The notes beneath the pieces were generated by a model. The model saw only the letters and a program-made list of their open reading frames with translations, was not told where the DNA came from and did not search any database. Shown piece by piece: positions 46,669 through 58,811 of a DNA stretch of 64,000 bases. This stretch comes from Trichodelitschia bisporula. Its lineage: Eukaryota; Ascomycota; Dothideomycetes; Phaeotrichales; Phaeotrichaceae. The number at the start of each line of letters is the position of its first letter. The stretch's first letter is position 1. The stretch covers positions 186,001 through 250,000 of the forward strand of contig ML996692.1 in the NCBI GenBank assembly GCA_010356995.1. Direction: 5' to 3'. The translations under genes and the position numbers were made by a program.

Positions 46669-47858
46669 CCGAGAAGCTCGCGATCGTCTGCTGCAGATTC
46701 TACACACTGTGGCATCAGTTCCCAGAACTCGGCATGTTGTGTATGAACTTACTAGCTCGAAGTACGTGTAACCAAAATGTGCGCTGTCACGGTACTTGAC
46801 ATCATGGAAACGAGTCGTGATAATTATCAGTAAAACGCAATACCGAATGCGTTAAAGCTCGTCCTTTGCAACGATAACGCTAAGCAACTTGGTGGACTAC
46901 GGGTTCCCAACTCGATCACCTGCACTTCCAGATCCGGGCCGCTTTATATTTGTCATGACGTATTTCTCTTTGTCTTTGAATGGGAGCAAGGCTCGTAAGC
47001 AGGCAACGGCAACTGTGTAAACTGAAGATTGAAGTAAAGATGATGTGGACATGGAACGAGCAGTGTTATGTCAGGAAGGTATGTACTAGAACTAGGGTTC
47101 ATGATGTAATGAGCGCATGACAGAAGGAAGGAGCAAAGGAGGATACTTGGCATCGCATATTTAAGTCGCGAGAGTTCTCTTCTTCTCTTTCTCTCTGTCT
47201 TTACTTTCAATCTTCAGTATCACGATTGCCTTCGCACGTAAATAAGCCTTGACTTTCATTCACGGTCCTCATAGAATTGCGAGCTGTACTCGACCGTAGA
47301 GCGCGGCTCGAACGAAATACAACCTCGGTGCTGCAGGTGACACTGCTTCATATGGGGCTCACAAGGCCCTGAAGAGGTGCCATGGCATTTTTCCTCCTCG
47401 CTCTTGAGTCCAAGGGCTATGCCAAAACGTCATGGCGCTCCCCTCGTCGCGTATGAATACCATTTCGCTGCGTGGGAAGAGAACCGGCTGGACTAAACGT
47501 AAGATAGGGGGAAGGGGGGAAGATGAGGGGGTTACAGTTATACCTAATGACTCGATTCTCACAGAACGCAAGCCGTAGTCGATTTAAAGCAGCTCGACGA
47601 AAGACTTGGTTGGTGTTGCTGATGACACTCTTCTCAGCGATGCACGCGCATAGGCCTGGGGAGATGTCACAACTTCTTCGCCCTCAGTCTACCGGGTATC
47701 CTCTTCAAAGAACCAGCACCGCCTTGCTCTCATAATCCACCGGCGTTTCCACAGCATCTATTTTCATCCATCCAGCCCAATGTTCCCAAGTCCAACGCCT
47801 TAAATGCCCGCTAATCAACTCACAGCCCGATAGGTATCACGCTCTCGCCTCCCTCTCG
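46669..47858. other. Convergent intergenic region
   Basis: 1.2 kb between the secreted orphan and PAH1, both ending here. Only short unsupported frames. No RNA gene or repeat recognised. Confidence 0.45.
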
Positions 47859-50307
47859 CTATGCCACCATTTCCTTGATCTTTTTCATCGAGCGCCTCCG
47901 ACCACGAGCTTGCTGCTCCTCCCGCTGCGCAAGATCCAATGCCTCGACTGATCCCCCCAGGTATGCCTCCTCGAGCGGGTCAGCTTCGAGAGCATTCTCC
48001 CGTTCATCAGCCAGCGGCTCGTCAGCCAGCGGCTCCTCCTCCTCGTCCCCGCCCTCATCGTCCCCATCCTCATCCCCCTCCTGATCGTCCCCTTCCTCGA
48101 CATCTTCACCCTCATCCTCCTCCACCCCATCCAACACATCCCCCAGCATCCCAGACCGATCCAAATCATCAACACTCTGCCTCAGTCCAGGTGTCTCGCC
48201 CTCCATATAACTCGCATCAAGATCCTCCCCCCCCTCATCCTCACTCCTCACACTCCCTTCCCCCCCCTCACTCCCACTCTCACTCTCACTCTCACTCCAC
48301 CCAAAATCGCCCACATCCAACGGCCGTTCCCTCCAATAATTAAAATCCGTATACTCCTCCCCCCCCTCCCCAACCAAAAGCCCAACCGGCGGAAAATAAT
48401 GATCCACAATCTCGCGCATGGACACATAACTCGTCCTATACTTATTCAGCGTCAGTAAATGCAGGCTGACCTCCGCATTACTATTGATCGTGAAAATGCG
48501 CGTCGGAGGAATGGCCACGCTGCGGTAGCTCAGCGCATCCGTAAGTCGATTCCCGAATCCCGCGTAGAAGGGCGTGCGATTCGCCCCCCCCGCCCCGCCC
48601 TGGAACAACCCCATAATGTCGCGCAAACACGCCATCTTGAACACCTCCGGCTTCCTCAGGTAAACCTCCCTCCTGAGCGCCGCGATCGTGCGATCCGGAC
48701 TCATGATCACCGGTCCCTTCGGCAATCTGTACCCATCCTGCACCACCCCATTCAAGTACCCGCGCGTCGTATCCGCCTGCCCCACGGACCGACTCGTAAG
48801 GTACAAGATATTATACCCATTACTCGCAATATCAACGTACAACTTCGCAACCCCCGCATGCGTCCAATCGCGCCCAATCATCGTGAGCACATGCCCCAGC
48901 GCATCGCTCTTCGTGATCGTCCCATCGATATCTGAAATCACAATAGGCACATCGTGCCGCCAGAGATACATAAACGCAGGACACGTGCTCTTCCCCACGC
49001 TGAAACTGCATGCATTAGCCCCGGGCTTCAAATCTAGCAACTTGAGCTGGTCGCTCGTGAGCCGGAGGGTCTTCGCGTAGTTCCGGGCGGGGCGCTTGCC
49101 GTCTGCGCTTGCAGGGGGGGTGGCGAGCCCAACCGCGCTATCCGAGTCCCGACGCATGTGTCCCTGCGGGGCGGTGTCGGACCCGGAGTCGCTGCGGCCG
49201 TCGTCGGAGTGGTACCCGGGGTCGGAAATCGCGTCGGAGGAGCGCATAGCGGACGCATGCAGCGCATGCAGGCCCGCCTTGCGGTCCGCGGCCTCCTTAG
49301 CTTCTTCGCTGCCGTAGATCCACACGTTGCCGTGCTCGTCCGCACCGATCAGCGCGCCGATGTCGTAGTGTCCCTCCAGCTCCTCGCTCAGAATGCGGCG
49401 GGCGATGACTTCGGCCCTCAGCGCGTCTTCTTCGTTGCTTTTGTAGCCGTTCATGTCGAGCATTAGGTCGCCGGTGTCTGTGATTTGGGAGGGGATGTTG
49501 GAGGACCAGAGTTTTTTGGAGAGTTTGATTGCGCGTTCTTTGGCTTCGTGCGGCGGCAGGGGTGGGGGGCTCTGGGACCGGCCCATTGCGGGGGGACTTT
49601 GGTCGCGGGGTTGGGTGGGTGGGGCGTTGAATTCGGGATGGGCTATTGAGGTTGAGAGGACGTCTTCGGTGACTGCGCGCTCGTAGGGGGAGGGTTGGGG
49701 GGGTGTCGGGGTCTTGGTGGTCCAGTCGACGGAGATGGAGCGGAAGCCATCGGAGTCTGCTACAAATCAGCCGAGTTCTCACCACTGCCTCATATCATCC
49801 ATTCACGCACCTCCCCGTTTTACGAGTGATACCGGCTCTAGTGTCGTACTGCGCGTGCGCGCACCGTCTGCAAGATCCAGCGGCTCCGGCTCAGCCAGCT
49901 CCACACTCGTCGCAACGCCCGTCGGCGGGTTTGTAGGACTGTTGGCAGGCGAGGCGAGCGGCGAAGTCTGCATAGCAGCAGGGACATCCTCATTCGTCTC
50001 AAACACGAAGAACGCCTCGCCGCCCTCGCCGAGCTTCATCGGAAACGGGCGGAGGACATCGTTGACGCGGAACTCGACTTTCTTCTCGCTCGGCCGGAGG
50101 AGCTGGAACTTGCCGAAGCGAACGTGGAAGGGTGAGCAAGCGAGGGTTCCTGTTGCGCGTTAGGAGGAGGGTGTGGAGAGGAGGAGATTCGCGCGCACCA
50201 TCTTCCTGCTCAACGACAATGACGTCAATCGCCCCGCTCAGCGTAGCTGGGTTGATACTGTTCCACGTCTTGGACACAGAGCCGAAGGTCGAGCGCACGT
50301 ACTGCAT
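47859..50307 (-). CDS. PAH1: Lipin-type phosphatidate phosphatase
   Basis: Mg-dependent phosphatidate phosphatase making diacylglycerol, linking phospholipid and triacylglycerol synthesis at the ER/nuclear membrane. Minus-strand exons: 50199-50307, 49811-50149, 47859-49759 (782 aa); introns 49 and 51 nt. The N-LIP domain (residues 1 to about 105) reads MQYVRSTFGSVSKTWNSINP, IDVIVVEQEDGTLACSPFHV and RFGKFQLLRPSEKKVEF. The catalytic HAD domain has VISDIDGTITKSDALGHVL (DIDGT at about 426-430), YLTSRSVGQADTTRGYL, GPVIMSPDRTIAALRREVYL and FYAGFGNRLTDALSYRSV. The C-terminal 130 residues are very acidic with a PLADE duplication. The intron-2 acceptor is a TAGCAG tandem, so one residue may be optional. 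Confidence 0.95.
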
Positions 50308-51580
50308 GGCAGCGGAGGAGGGTGGAAGTTGTCGTAGGTGTACTCAAGCTCAGGCGCAGCAGGCAGGTATCGGCAGGCCCTGCGGCGTGGAGCGTCGGAG
50401 ATTTGGGACGCTCGTCGGTCGCTGGTGTGAGGCTGGGTGTGAGGCGGGAGACCGGTACTTTAAACAAAACAGCGCGATGGGTTGAGGGCTGAGGGTTGAG
50501 GCGGGGGGGTAGTTGAGGATCTTCGGCAGGGGTGTTGGGGTGGTGATCCGAGACTGCACTGGTGGGCTGGTGAGACAGCTGGGTGCGGAGGAGTGGAATG
50601 GAGGAGGGATTGGGGGGTGTTTGATGATATGGACAGTACAAGTTGGAGAGAATGAGAGAGCGACAGGCAGAGAGGGGGAGAAATGGGCGCAAGCAAGCAA
50701 AGCAAAGCAAAGAGCGATTATCTCTACCGATGTTCACATGGTCAAGTCAGCGACATCACAAGCGGCTGACGTCGGCCTCGGCGGATCGAGGGATCGGGGC
50801 CTTAAGAAACAGTGGCCGCCTTACCCGAGCATTTTGCGGAAGAAAGCGGATACGACTTTTTTTTGGAGAGCCCTCATACGGTGTAGTGACCATAGCACTG
50901 CTGACATAATGTGTCACAGGTGAACAGGTGATGGCGAACACCAGCCGGGTCGTTGGTTCATTGAGCCGCTCGTGAGAGCCTGGCTCGTGGACACCGTTGA
51001 AGGGGAGGGGGGGAGCCTAGACTTTAGCGGGGTACACGCTAAATAGCAGCGTGTCCCCCTCTACAACGTTTTCTTGTGATGCTGTAGCAACTCTCCCTCT
51101 CTCCAAAGTACAATAGCTGTGTTTGACTGCATTGCTTGCATTGCATCCTCCTTCGTTGCTCTTCTCTATTTTGTGCTTGCACACCGCCTGGCTCTCTTTA
51201 TCTGCATCGTTCTATCCGTAATCCCAAGCTATATATCGTCTCATGCCCTCCAGACTACCGTAACAGTTGCTATAGCCCTACTGCAGCTCAAGCCCGGTAA
51301 TAAAGGCTGATCGGGCTCGGCCAAAGGCGCACCAAACCCTCGGCTTGGCGCCCGTTTCGCTCTCCTCGTCCTTTGGTTGCAGACAAGACGACAACACAAC
51401 CCACCTCCATCCACAACCACCAAGCGCGCACACGTCAATTACATCGTCACGGAGAGTTACGGTATCGCCAGCTCTTGCATTCTCTGCCTGGTGTCCTTCC
51501 GCGCGAGATGCGTCGAAGTTCCTTCCTCTCTACACCGTATCCATCTTCTCCGCAGGGCGCGCACCCCTCCCCGCGCGCTG
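50308..51580. promoter_or_regulatory. Divergent promoter region PAH1 / FN3 protein gene
   Basis: 1.27 kb between two divergent start codons. It holds purine-rich sequence near PAH1, a strong hairpin at 51029-51058 and a CT-rich leader towards 51581. The open frames inside are not supported. Confidence 0.45.
51029..51058. repeat. Near-perfect inverted repeat (hairpin)
   Basis: Arms GGGGTACACGCT and AGCGTGTCCCC pair with one bulged base around a 7-nt loop (AAATAGC). It lies in the PAH1/FN3 intergenic region; role unknown. Confidence 0.85.
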
Positions 51581-54500
51581 ATGGCGCAAATCCTGTCGTC
51601 TGAGCATCCCTTCTTCTTCTCCACGCCGCTGCTGCACCACAACCACCACTTCGCTGCCTCGTCTGCCGACATGTGGGTTGCGGCTTTTGCGTTCAGCTGG
51701 TTCAGCACCGCCGTGGTCATAGCCGCCCTGTCATGGTAAGTCGGGCTTCTGCCGTTTGCGTTACACCACCAAACCCATACTCATTGTGACCCCCCCCCGC
51801 AGGCTGTCCGTCCGCGCATACCAGGTGCTCTCCAAGCCGAGCGAAGAACTCATAAACCTCCTCGGACTCGATGTACCTCTTGCGCCGACCCTCTCACTCG
51901 CTGCCATCAAGGCCGACGGCGTGCTGCTCAACTGGAAGGCGCCGGACCAAAAGGCCTCGGGCATCCGTCATCATGTCCAGGTCAACGGTGTGACGTGTGA
52001 GTTTTCCTTTTTCGGCACCAACCTCGCTCGTTCTAACACCTCTGCAGTAGATGGCGAGCTACCCACCCATGAAACTTCGTTCGCTATTGTCAAGTTGCGT
52101 CCGGACAGCGGCTTCAGCATCCGCCTGCTGGCCATCAACTCCGCCGGCTTCCATGCCGAGAGCGAAGTGCTCCGCGTACGCACGAAACCCACCGCCTCCC
52201 ACGACTACTTCTACCCGCAAGATGAAGTCGAAGAAGAAGACTTTATTCCTATGATCCAGTCATACCGCGCGCTGGTCGACACCAACCCCGCTTCCGTCAT
52301 CCCGCAGGGCATGCACCGCGAGCACAGTAATACTGCCCAGCCGAAACAACCACGCCAAGGTCGCCGCAGTCTGCCGCCAACGCAGCCCTCGGAACCGCAG
52401 GACACGCAGGAGAGCGCGCAAGAGGAAAGCCTCAAGGAACTGACGGAGAAGCTGGACAAACTGCGTGCCGAGGTCGACTCGTGTGACCAGACGATTGAGC
52501 GCGAAGACGACGAGTTCCAGATCAACCACTCGACGCTGCTCGAGCAGTTCAACGAGCTCAAGCAGGCCGTCGCCGACAAGGAGAACACGTCCAAGGCGCT
52601 GAAGAAGCAGGTTGTCGATCTTTCGAATCAGAACACCACGGCACAGAACCGCCGCGTCGCCGCCGAAAAGAAACTCGAGCAGAAGCTGGCCGAACAGCAG
52701 AAGCTACGCGACGATGCCGAACGCTGGAACCGCGAAATGTCCGAGATCCACGCCGAATGCAAGCGACTTGAATTCGAGCAGGCCAAGGCCACTCAGGAAG
52801 CCGAGGAGGAGATTGCGCGGCTACGTGAGGAACACTGCGCCGAGACAACGGCCCACAGGTCCCTCGAGGAGTCACTTAAGCAGTCACGAACCACGATTGA
52901 GGACCTGAAGCACGAGACCGAGCGTCTGCAGGGCGACGACGTACCATACACCGGCTACTTCACCACCGCCGAAGAAGAAGAGTGGAGCGTCAAATTCTCG
53001 CACCTGCAGCACTGCTACAACGCCGCCTTCCAGGAACTCACCCAAGCCAAAGCCATCCAGCAGCAAGCCTCCATGAAACTAGAAGAGTGGCAGCAACGCC
53101 GCGCTACAAACCCGCACCTCTTCGCGACCACACCACCCGTCTATGACGCCGCCCCCACCCGCCGCCAGTCCCAGCGCCGCTCTCGCACTCTGAGCCTCCG
53201 CGGCGAAGCCTCTGCGCAACCGAACTACGACAACGCGTCCGTGCCCACTTACCCCAACACCACTCTGTCGCCGCCTTTCGCCTCCGCGTCCCCCTTCTTT
53301 AATATCAACAACGGCATGACCATCCCCGCCACCATCAACGCCTCCGCTCATGATATGGACTTCGCAGGCGCCGCCCCACCCACCTCGCCCTCCGTCACCG
53401 GCGTACTCCTCCCATCCGGTCTCCTCGGCGACGACACCGACACGCGCTTCGGTCCCCCCAACCCCTCCGCCCGCTCCTCCCCCCTCAACGAGCCCCTCCT
53501 CCCCGGCCTCGGCGCCCCAGGCCTAGAAACCTACGGCCCTTCCTCCCCCATTTCCAACCCCTCCCGCAGTCCCTCCACCTTCGCTTCGCCACGCGCCTCC
53601 ACCACGCACCTCCCCTTCTCAAACCCGGACTCGCTCATCGACGCCGATAGGCGGAGCGTGCGCAGCGCGGCGAGCAGCATGCAGACCCGCGGCGGGAGCA
53701 CCACCGGGACGCGCTTTGCTGGTTTATTCGGCTTCAGTCGGCAGCGCGGAAAGACGTTCAGCGATGAAGGCCCGACGTTGGGCAGTTTGCGCCCGCAGGA
53801 GAGCCAGTCCTTCCCTCGCGAGGCGGGCGATTTAGATCCGATTGGCACGCGCAGGAGGGGGAGTCATGCCGGTACTTGGCGCGAGCAGATGCACATCGTG
53901 CTCCGCGGCTCCCAGCCCGGCACTCAATCGGGTGCGCAACCTACCGCGCAGCCTACCTCGCAGACTGAGCACGCTCTCGAGGCCCCCGCGCAGCAGCCGA
54001 AGAGGAAGTGGACTGTCTTCGGGTCTAAGAACGACCCCTGGCCCCCCGCCAGCATGCTCGAGCGCCCCTCCTCCCCGCGTCCTGCAAGCATGCAGTCTGG
54101 TGAGCCGGCGTTTGGGCGCGCGTTCGCCGATTCAAGATACGGTTGGGCCACACCGGGGGAGATACGCGGGCCGCTGGGCGTCGGCGCGCCGGACTGGGGC
54201 TCAGGCCGCGGCGGCGGCGCATGGAGTAGACTCCCCAGTCGGAGGCCGAGTGTGCAATATGGCTCTGGGTCTGGACAGCACGGACTCGATGGAGCTCATG
54301 AGATGGAGTACGAGGACGAGCCTAGGGCGCTGCAGGCACCGATTGGTACCCGACCGGTGTCGAGTAGTCAGAGCAGTTTGAGGGGGGGTGCAGGGGGTAG
54401 TGTGACGGGGATGGGCAGGTTGAATCCTGCGGCGCCGAGTTTTAAGATGTTGTTTGGGGCGAAGGGGCGCGGGAAGGGGAGGGGTGGGGAAGAGGAGGAG

Positions 54501-54869
54501 GTTGAAGGGGAGGAGGAGGAGGGGCTGGAGAGGACGGCGACGGCGGAAGGTAAGGAGAGTTTCATGCAGAAGTTGACGCGCAAGAGTAGTGCGAGTATGT
54601 TTGCGTTTCCGGGGTTTGGGAAGGAGAAGGCGCGCAGGGTTGAAGAGGGGGGTGAAGAGGGGAGTGGGGAGAAGGGGAGCTTTGAGAGTGAGAAGGGGGC
54701 GCCGAGTCCGTTGTTGGGTGGTCCGGAGGGGAAAGGTGAGGGGAAGGAGGGAAAGGAGGGGAAGGGGAAGAATGTGTTCAGTTTGAGGGGGTTGAAGGGG
54801 AGGAAGAAGGGTGCGGTGGTGGAGAGTGTGGCTAGTGATACGGGGGAGGAGGATGGATATCGATCGTGA
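51581..54869 (+). CDS. FN3-domain, membrane-anchored coiled-coil protein
   Basis: Fungal protein of about 1056 aa, role not known to me. Exons: 51581-51735, 51803-51996, 52048-54869. An N-terminal hydrophobic anchor (WVAAFAFSWFSTAVVIAALS) leads into SVRAYQVLSKPSEELINLLG, then one fibronectin type III domain at about 65-150 (LKAD-like ADGVLLNWKAPDQ, FAIVKLRPDSGFSIRLLAIN). A long coiled coil covers about 215-395 (EESLKELTEKLDKLRAEVDS, KKLEQKLAEQQKLRDDAERW), followed by 600 disordered residues rich in Ser/Pro and then Gly/Glu/Lys. ATG 51671 (MWVAAF) is an alternative start. Intron 2 (51 nt) has no stop and is a multiple of three, so retention would only add 17 residues; the branch and acceptor (CTAACACCTCTGCAG) favour splicing. 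Intron 1 has a C9 tract. Confidence 0.82.
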
Positions 54870-55137
54870 TGAGGAGGATTGATATCAATCGTCATGAGAG
54901 ACGGCATTTGTGGTGTTTGGGTAGATTGGGCAAATGCATTAGTAGACTTGTTCGCTCTTCATGATACGCTGCAAGGTGTGTGCTTTTTCACGGTGCTACT
55001 ACGACTACCATCGCTGCGCAGGTTTACAGGGCCATCGCACATCTCATCGGCACAGTATCTCACAGAAATCGATTAGGCTAATAATTACTCCCATCGCGCC
55101 TCAGCACCATCTCCCCATCAACACCTCCCCCCTACGC

Positions 55138-57122
55138 CTACCCATAAACCGAAAACCCAGGCACAGCCCCCACCAGCCTCTCCCCATTACTCGGCCTGAA
55201 CTTCTTCTCCTTATACCACTCCTGCGCCGTCTTGCTCAACTCCTCCACCTCGCCGAACTCGAACTTCTTCTCGGGGAGCAGGTCGTACACGCCGCGGCTG
55301 TACTCTGGCGCAATATTAAATATCTGCGCCAGGTACTTCTTCTGCGGGGGGGGGGGGTTAGCGCACGGTCAGAGAAGAGACTTCACGCTGTGAGACTTGC
55401 CTGGATCTGCGGGTACTTGACCAGTTTGAGAAGGCGCGCGGTGTTAATGCACGTGTTGTCGCGCTGTTGTTGGGACATGACTTTCGACCAGAGCGCAGTG
55501 GCCTGCGCATAATCGCTCTTCTTCCCCTCGTGCCAGTAGTGGCTCTTACGGGACACGATATTATCCCCCACTGCGTACGGCGCCTCCGCCGTATCCGGCC
55601 TGAACTTATGCGCGAAAGAATTCGGCGCGTACTGTTTATTCCCCGCATGGTTCGCATCGGTCCTCAACGGGCCGTCGAAGTTAAGCGAACTGAAGGAATT
55701 TGCCATGAACGGGCAGTTGACAGGCACCTGGTGGAGATTGACGCCGATGCGGTGGTACTGCGCGTCCCTATAGAAGAACATGCGGAACTGGAGCAGCGGA
55801 TCGGGGGAATCTTCGACGCCGGGCACCATGCTCCCGGGCGAGAAGGCCGCTTGCTCGACGTCGCGGTGGAAGTTCTCCGGGTTCTTATTCAGGACCAGAC
55901 GGCCGAATTCATGCATCGGGAACTGCTCCCTCGGCCACACCTTCGTGACATCAAACGGATCGAAGCCTAGCTTCTCCGGGTCCGCGTCTTCGGGATTCAT
56001 GACCTGGACCTTGGCCGTCCATTCGGGTGTCTCGCCCTTCTCAAGCGTCTCCCAGAGGTCGCGTTTTGAGTAGTCTGGGTCCTCGCCGCACATCATCAGG
56101 GCTTCTTTGTCGGTGAATTGTTTCTGCCCGTGCTTGGCGATGAAGTGGTACTTGATGTACACGAACTTGCCCTCGGCGTTGACCCACTTGAAGGTATGGC
56201 AGCCGTACCCGTGGTTGAACCGCCACCCGACGGGCGTGCCGTGGTCGGAGAAGAACATCAAGCCCGCGTGATTCCCCTCGGGCGTATTGGCGAGTAAATC
56301 AAACAGCGCATCCGTATCCAGCAAAAAGTTTGCCGGATTGCGGCTCTGGCTGCGAATAACATCAGGTCCCTGAATCGGGTCGCGGCAGAAAAACACGGGA
56401 AAGTTGAGCCCCACGATGTCGTAATTCCCCTCGCGCGTGTAGAACTTGATCGCGAAGCCGCGCGGGTTGCGCGCTTCGTCGGGGAATTCGCGGCCTAGGG
56501 TTACGGTGCTGAAGCGCACGAAGACGGGGGTTTTTTCGCCGACGCGGCTGAGGAAGTTGGCTTTTGTGAGGGGAGTGACGTCCTGCGTGCACTCGAAGTA
56601 GCCGAAGGCGCCGCTGCCGCAGGGGTGGACCATTCCTGTTGTCGAGTTAGTTAGGGGGCATTTGGGGAGGTGGGGACACGAACGCTCTAAAGGCTTTGAG
56701 CGGTTGAAGTGCTGCTGCTTCTGGAAGAGGAAGGTGTCGCTGGCGACCGGGATGCCGCCGACGGTCTTGCTGTGGGCACTGCTCGGAGTCAGCTTGAGAT
56801 TCCTAACTAGACCGATGCGGGAGGCTTACGGGTCGGGAAACGGGATGCCCTCATTGTTCGTAAAGTACGGCCCGTCATCCACGCGCTTCCCGCCAGTCAC
56901 AGTGCCGGATACCTTGCCGATGATATCGGCCGGGCCCTCATTCGCACTATTCATGTGGCTGGCGCGGGTACCGCGGTGCTCCCCCATGAGCGCACCCTGG
57001 ATGCCCGTAGCGATCGCCTCAAGCGGGTGCTTGTTCAGATCCATCTGGTTGCTGTTGGAAGACGACATGGCTCCGAGACGCGATTTGATATCCTCTGTGA
57101 TTTTGGCGCCAGGAATCTCCAT
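55138..57122 (-). CDS. Catalase (heme, small-subunit type)
   Basis: Splits hydrogen peroxide into water and oxygen. Minus-strand exons: 56830-57122, 56684-56778, 55401-56635, 55138-55341 (608 aa). Catalase marks: TNNEGIPFPDPAHSKTVGGI, the distal His in MVHPCGSGAFGYFECTQDVT, Asn in YDIVGLNFPVFFCRDPIQGP, and the proximal heme Tyr region RMFFYRDAQYHRIGVNLHQV. The C terminus ends GFSVYG, with no SKL-type peroxisome signal. Intron 3 starts with GC (CAG/GCAAGT) and ends CCCCCGCAG; splicing restores KYPQIQKKYLAQIFNIAPEY. The ATG at 57122 is the outermost; a second at MSSSNSN (57071) is possible. A pair of CRE-like sites lies about 270-290 bp upstream. Confidence 0.94.
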
Positions 57123-57391
57123 TGACGGGGGAAATGGGAAAGGAGAGGTGGTGCAAGGAAGGGTTTTAAGCTTGCTTGCCAGTGGGGGAATTGCTGGCGG
57201 TTTGCCTTCTTGCTTTCGCTGGAGCGGGGTCGCGCTTCCTGGACCCGTCGCCCCTTCCTCCCCATCGCTGCCGTTGCATCATCGTGACGAGTACAGCTGC
57301 TCGCCTAGACCTCGACTCAGGCAACGACCTTGTTTCCGCTCGGCCTCCATTATGGAAGCAGCGCATTGCACGGGGAATAGAGTCTGTATCG

Positions 57392-57410
57392 TGACGTCGA
57401 CCTGACGTCA
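57392..57410. promoter_or_regulatory. Paired CRE/ATF sites upstream of catalase
   Basis: TGACGTCG at 57392-57399 and the perfect palindrome TGACGTCA at 57403-57410, centres 11 bp apart, 270-290 bp upstream of the catalase ATG. Atf1-type bZIP factors bind TGACGT and drive stress-induced catalase genes in other fungi (for example ctt1 in fission yeast). Confidence 0.5.
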
Positions 57411-58674
57411 ATAACTCAAGCTCGGCGCGGCGCGGTGGGGAGCTTTAAGCTTTGCCCCACCGCGGGACGGCCTGCTTGATTCTTTAGCCGCGACGGGACG
57501 GCATATGTTGGCGTAATGGGCGATGCTTGATTGGACCATGGTATGCGGCTTCCAGCATCGAGCCCGAGCGGGTGGGTGGAAGTGCGGCAGCCATCCCGCT
57601 TGCTGGGGGGAGGTGGGGCGTGAGGCTCGGCGGCGTGGGCCGAGGAGTCTTATTTCGGCAAGGTAGGCGGCGATCGACGATGGTTGGGCATGGTGGGGCA
57701 AGGATCGTGGTTCATTTGGGGATTTTTGAGACGGCGATTGGATGGAGGAAGAGCTGCAGATCGGCAGGGCGGCTCGGTTTCATGTGAGCTGCGTGGGCTG
57801 GAGAACAGGAAAGTCTTCAGGATGGGATTTCCTGGCTTGAGATGGGAAAGTTGGTGGGCCTGCGAGGGCCCCTTAGGTGCTAAAGTTGTCGTGGATGTCT
57901 TCGTGATGGGATTCCTGGCGAGATACGAGCATGACGAAAGGAGGAAGTGATCGGCTAGTGCGCTAGAGCTACCCGGATCTGGAAGTGCAGTTGACCGTGT
58001 TGGGAAATCTGAAGTCTACCGTACTAGGCGACGTAAGTTGCTTAGCGATATCGCCGCAATGGATGAGGTTTAGCATATCCGGTATTGCCTTCACCGACAA
58101 CTATCAGGACTCGTACCATGATGTCAAGTACCGTGACAGCGCACCTTTGGGTAGCGCCATGACTCTTTCACATACAGTAGCTCCGATGCCCCTTCTACAG
58201 AACCAAAGCCATACTCAAGCGTACGGGATGTGTGGCGTCTTTTTTTTCCCTCGCCCTTGGAGTATGATGCGTAAGATTATGATGCTGGCTGATGGGGTGA
58301 ATAATGTGGATGTTGGTGTGTGAGGCTGGTGAAGCCACATGCGGGCGGGCTACCAGTACCTCAAAAAGTCATGGCCGCCCCGTCAGGGTACTTTTGCGGA
58401 CGTGCCAGCCACAAACTTTTCACATGGCCTCGGAGGCTGTCGCTATCCATCGGAGAAAGGTTCTCCGACGGACCGTAGGAAAAAGTTGAGCTCCAGACTT
58501 CCGCGATCTTTTGTCCCCGACTTCATGCAAACCGTTTTACGTGTTGTTGCACCCTTTTCATCTCACAACATCCGAGCACTGCAAGGACGGTCTGATCACC
58601 TGTTGCTGCTCACTTGCTCTCCACCATCACTCAGCTTCGGCCGCACTCCGCGCGAACTCTTCTCTCCGAACCCG

Positions 58675-58694
58675 CTCTCTCTCTCTCTCTCTCG
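58675..58694 (+). repeat. CT dinucleotide microsatellite
   Basis: About nine CT units in the pyrimidine-rich leader before the TMA23-like gene. Confidence 0.9.
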
Positions 58695-58811
58695 AAGCCA
58701 GCAAATTCTCCTCCCCAAACCAGCTAACTCCCCTCACTGAACGAACAAGCCGCTCCTGAATCAACAAATCTTTCCCGAACCAACGCGTTCTCCCCCGCAA
58801 ACCCCACCACC

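Larger units (their letters stand above)
57123..58811. other. Divergent intergenic region, catalase and TMA23-like gene
   Basis: 1.7 kb with both promoters. CRE-like sites at 57392-57410 face catalase; a CT microsatellite (about 58675-58694) and a pyrimidine-rich leader precede 58812. No gene recognised. Confidence 0.5.
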
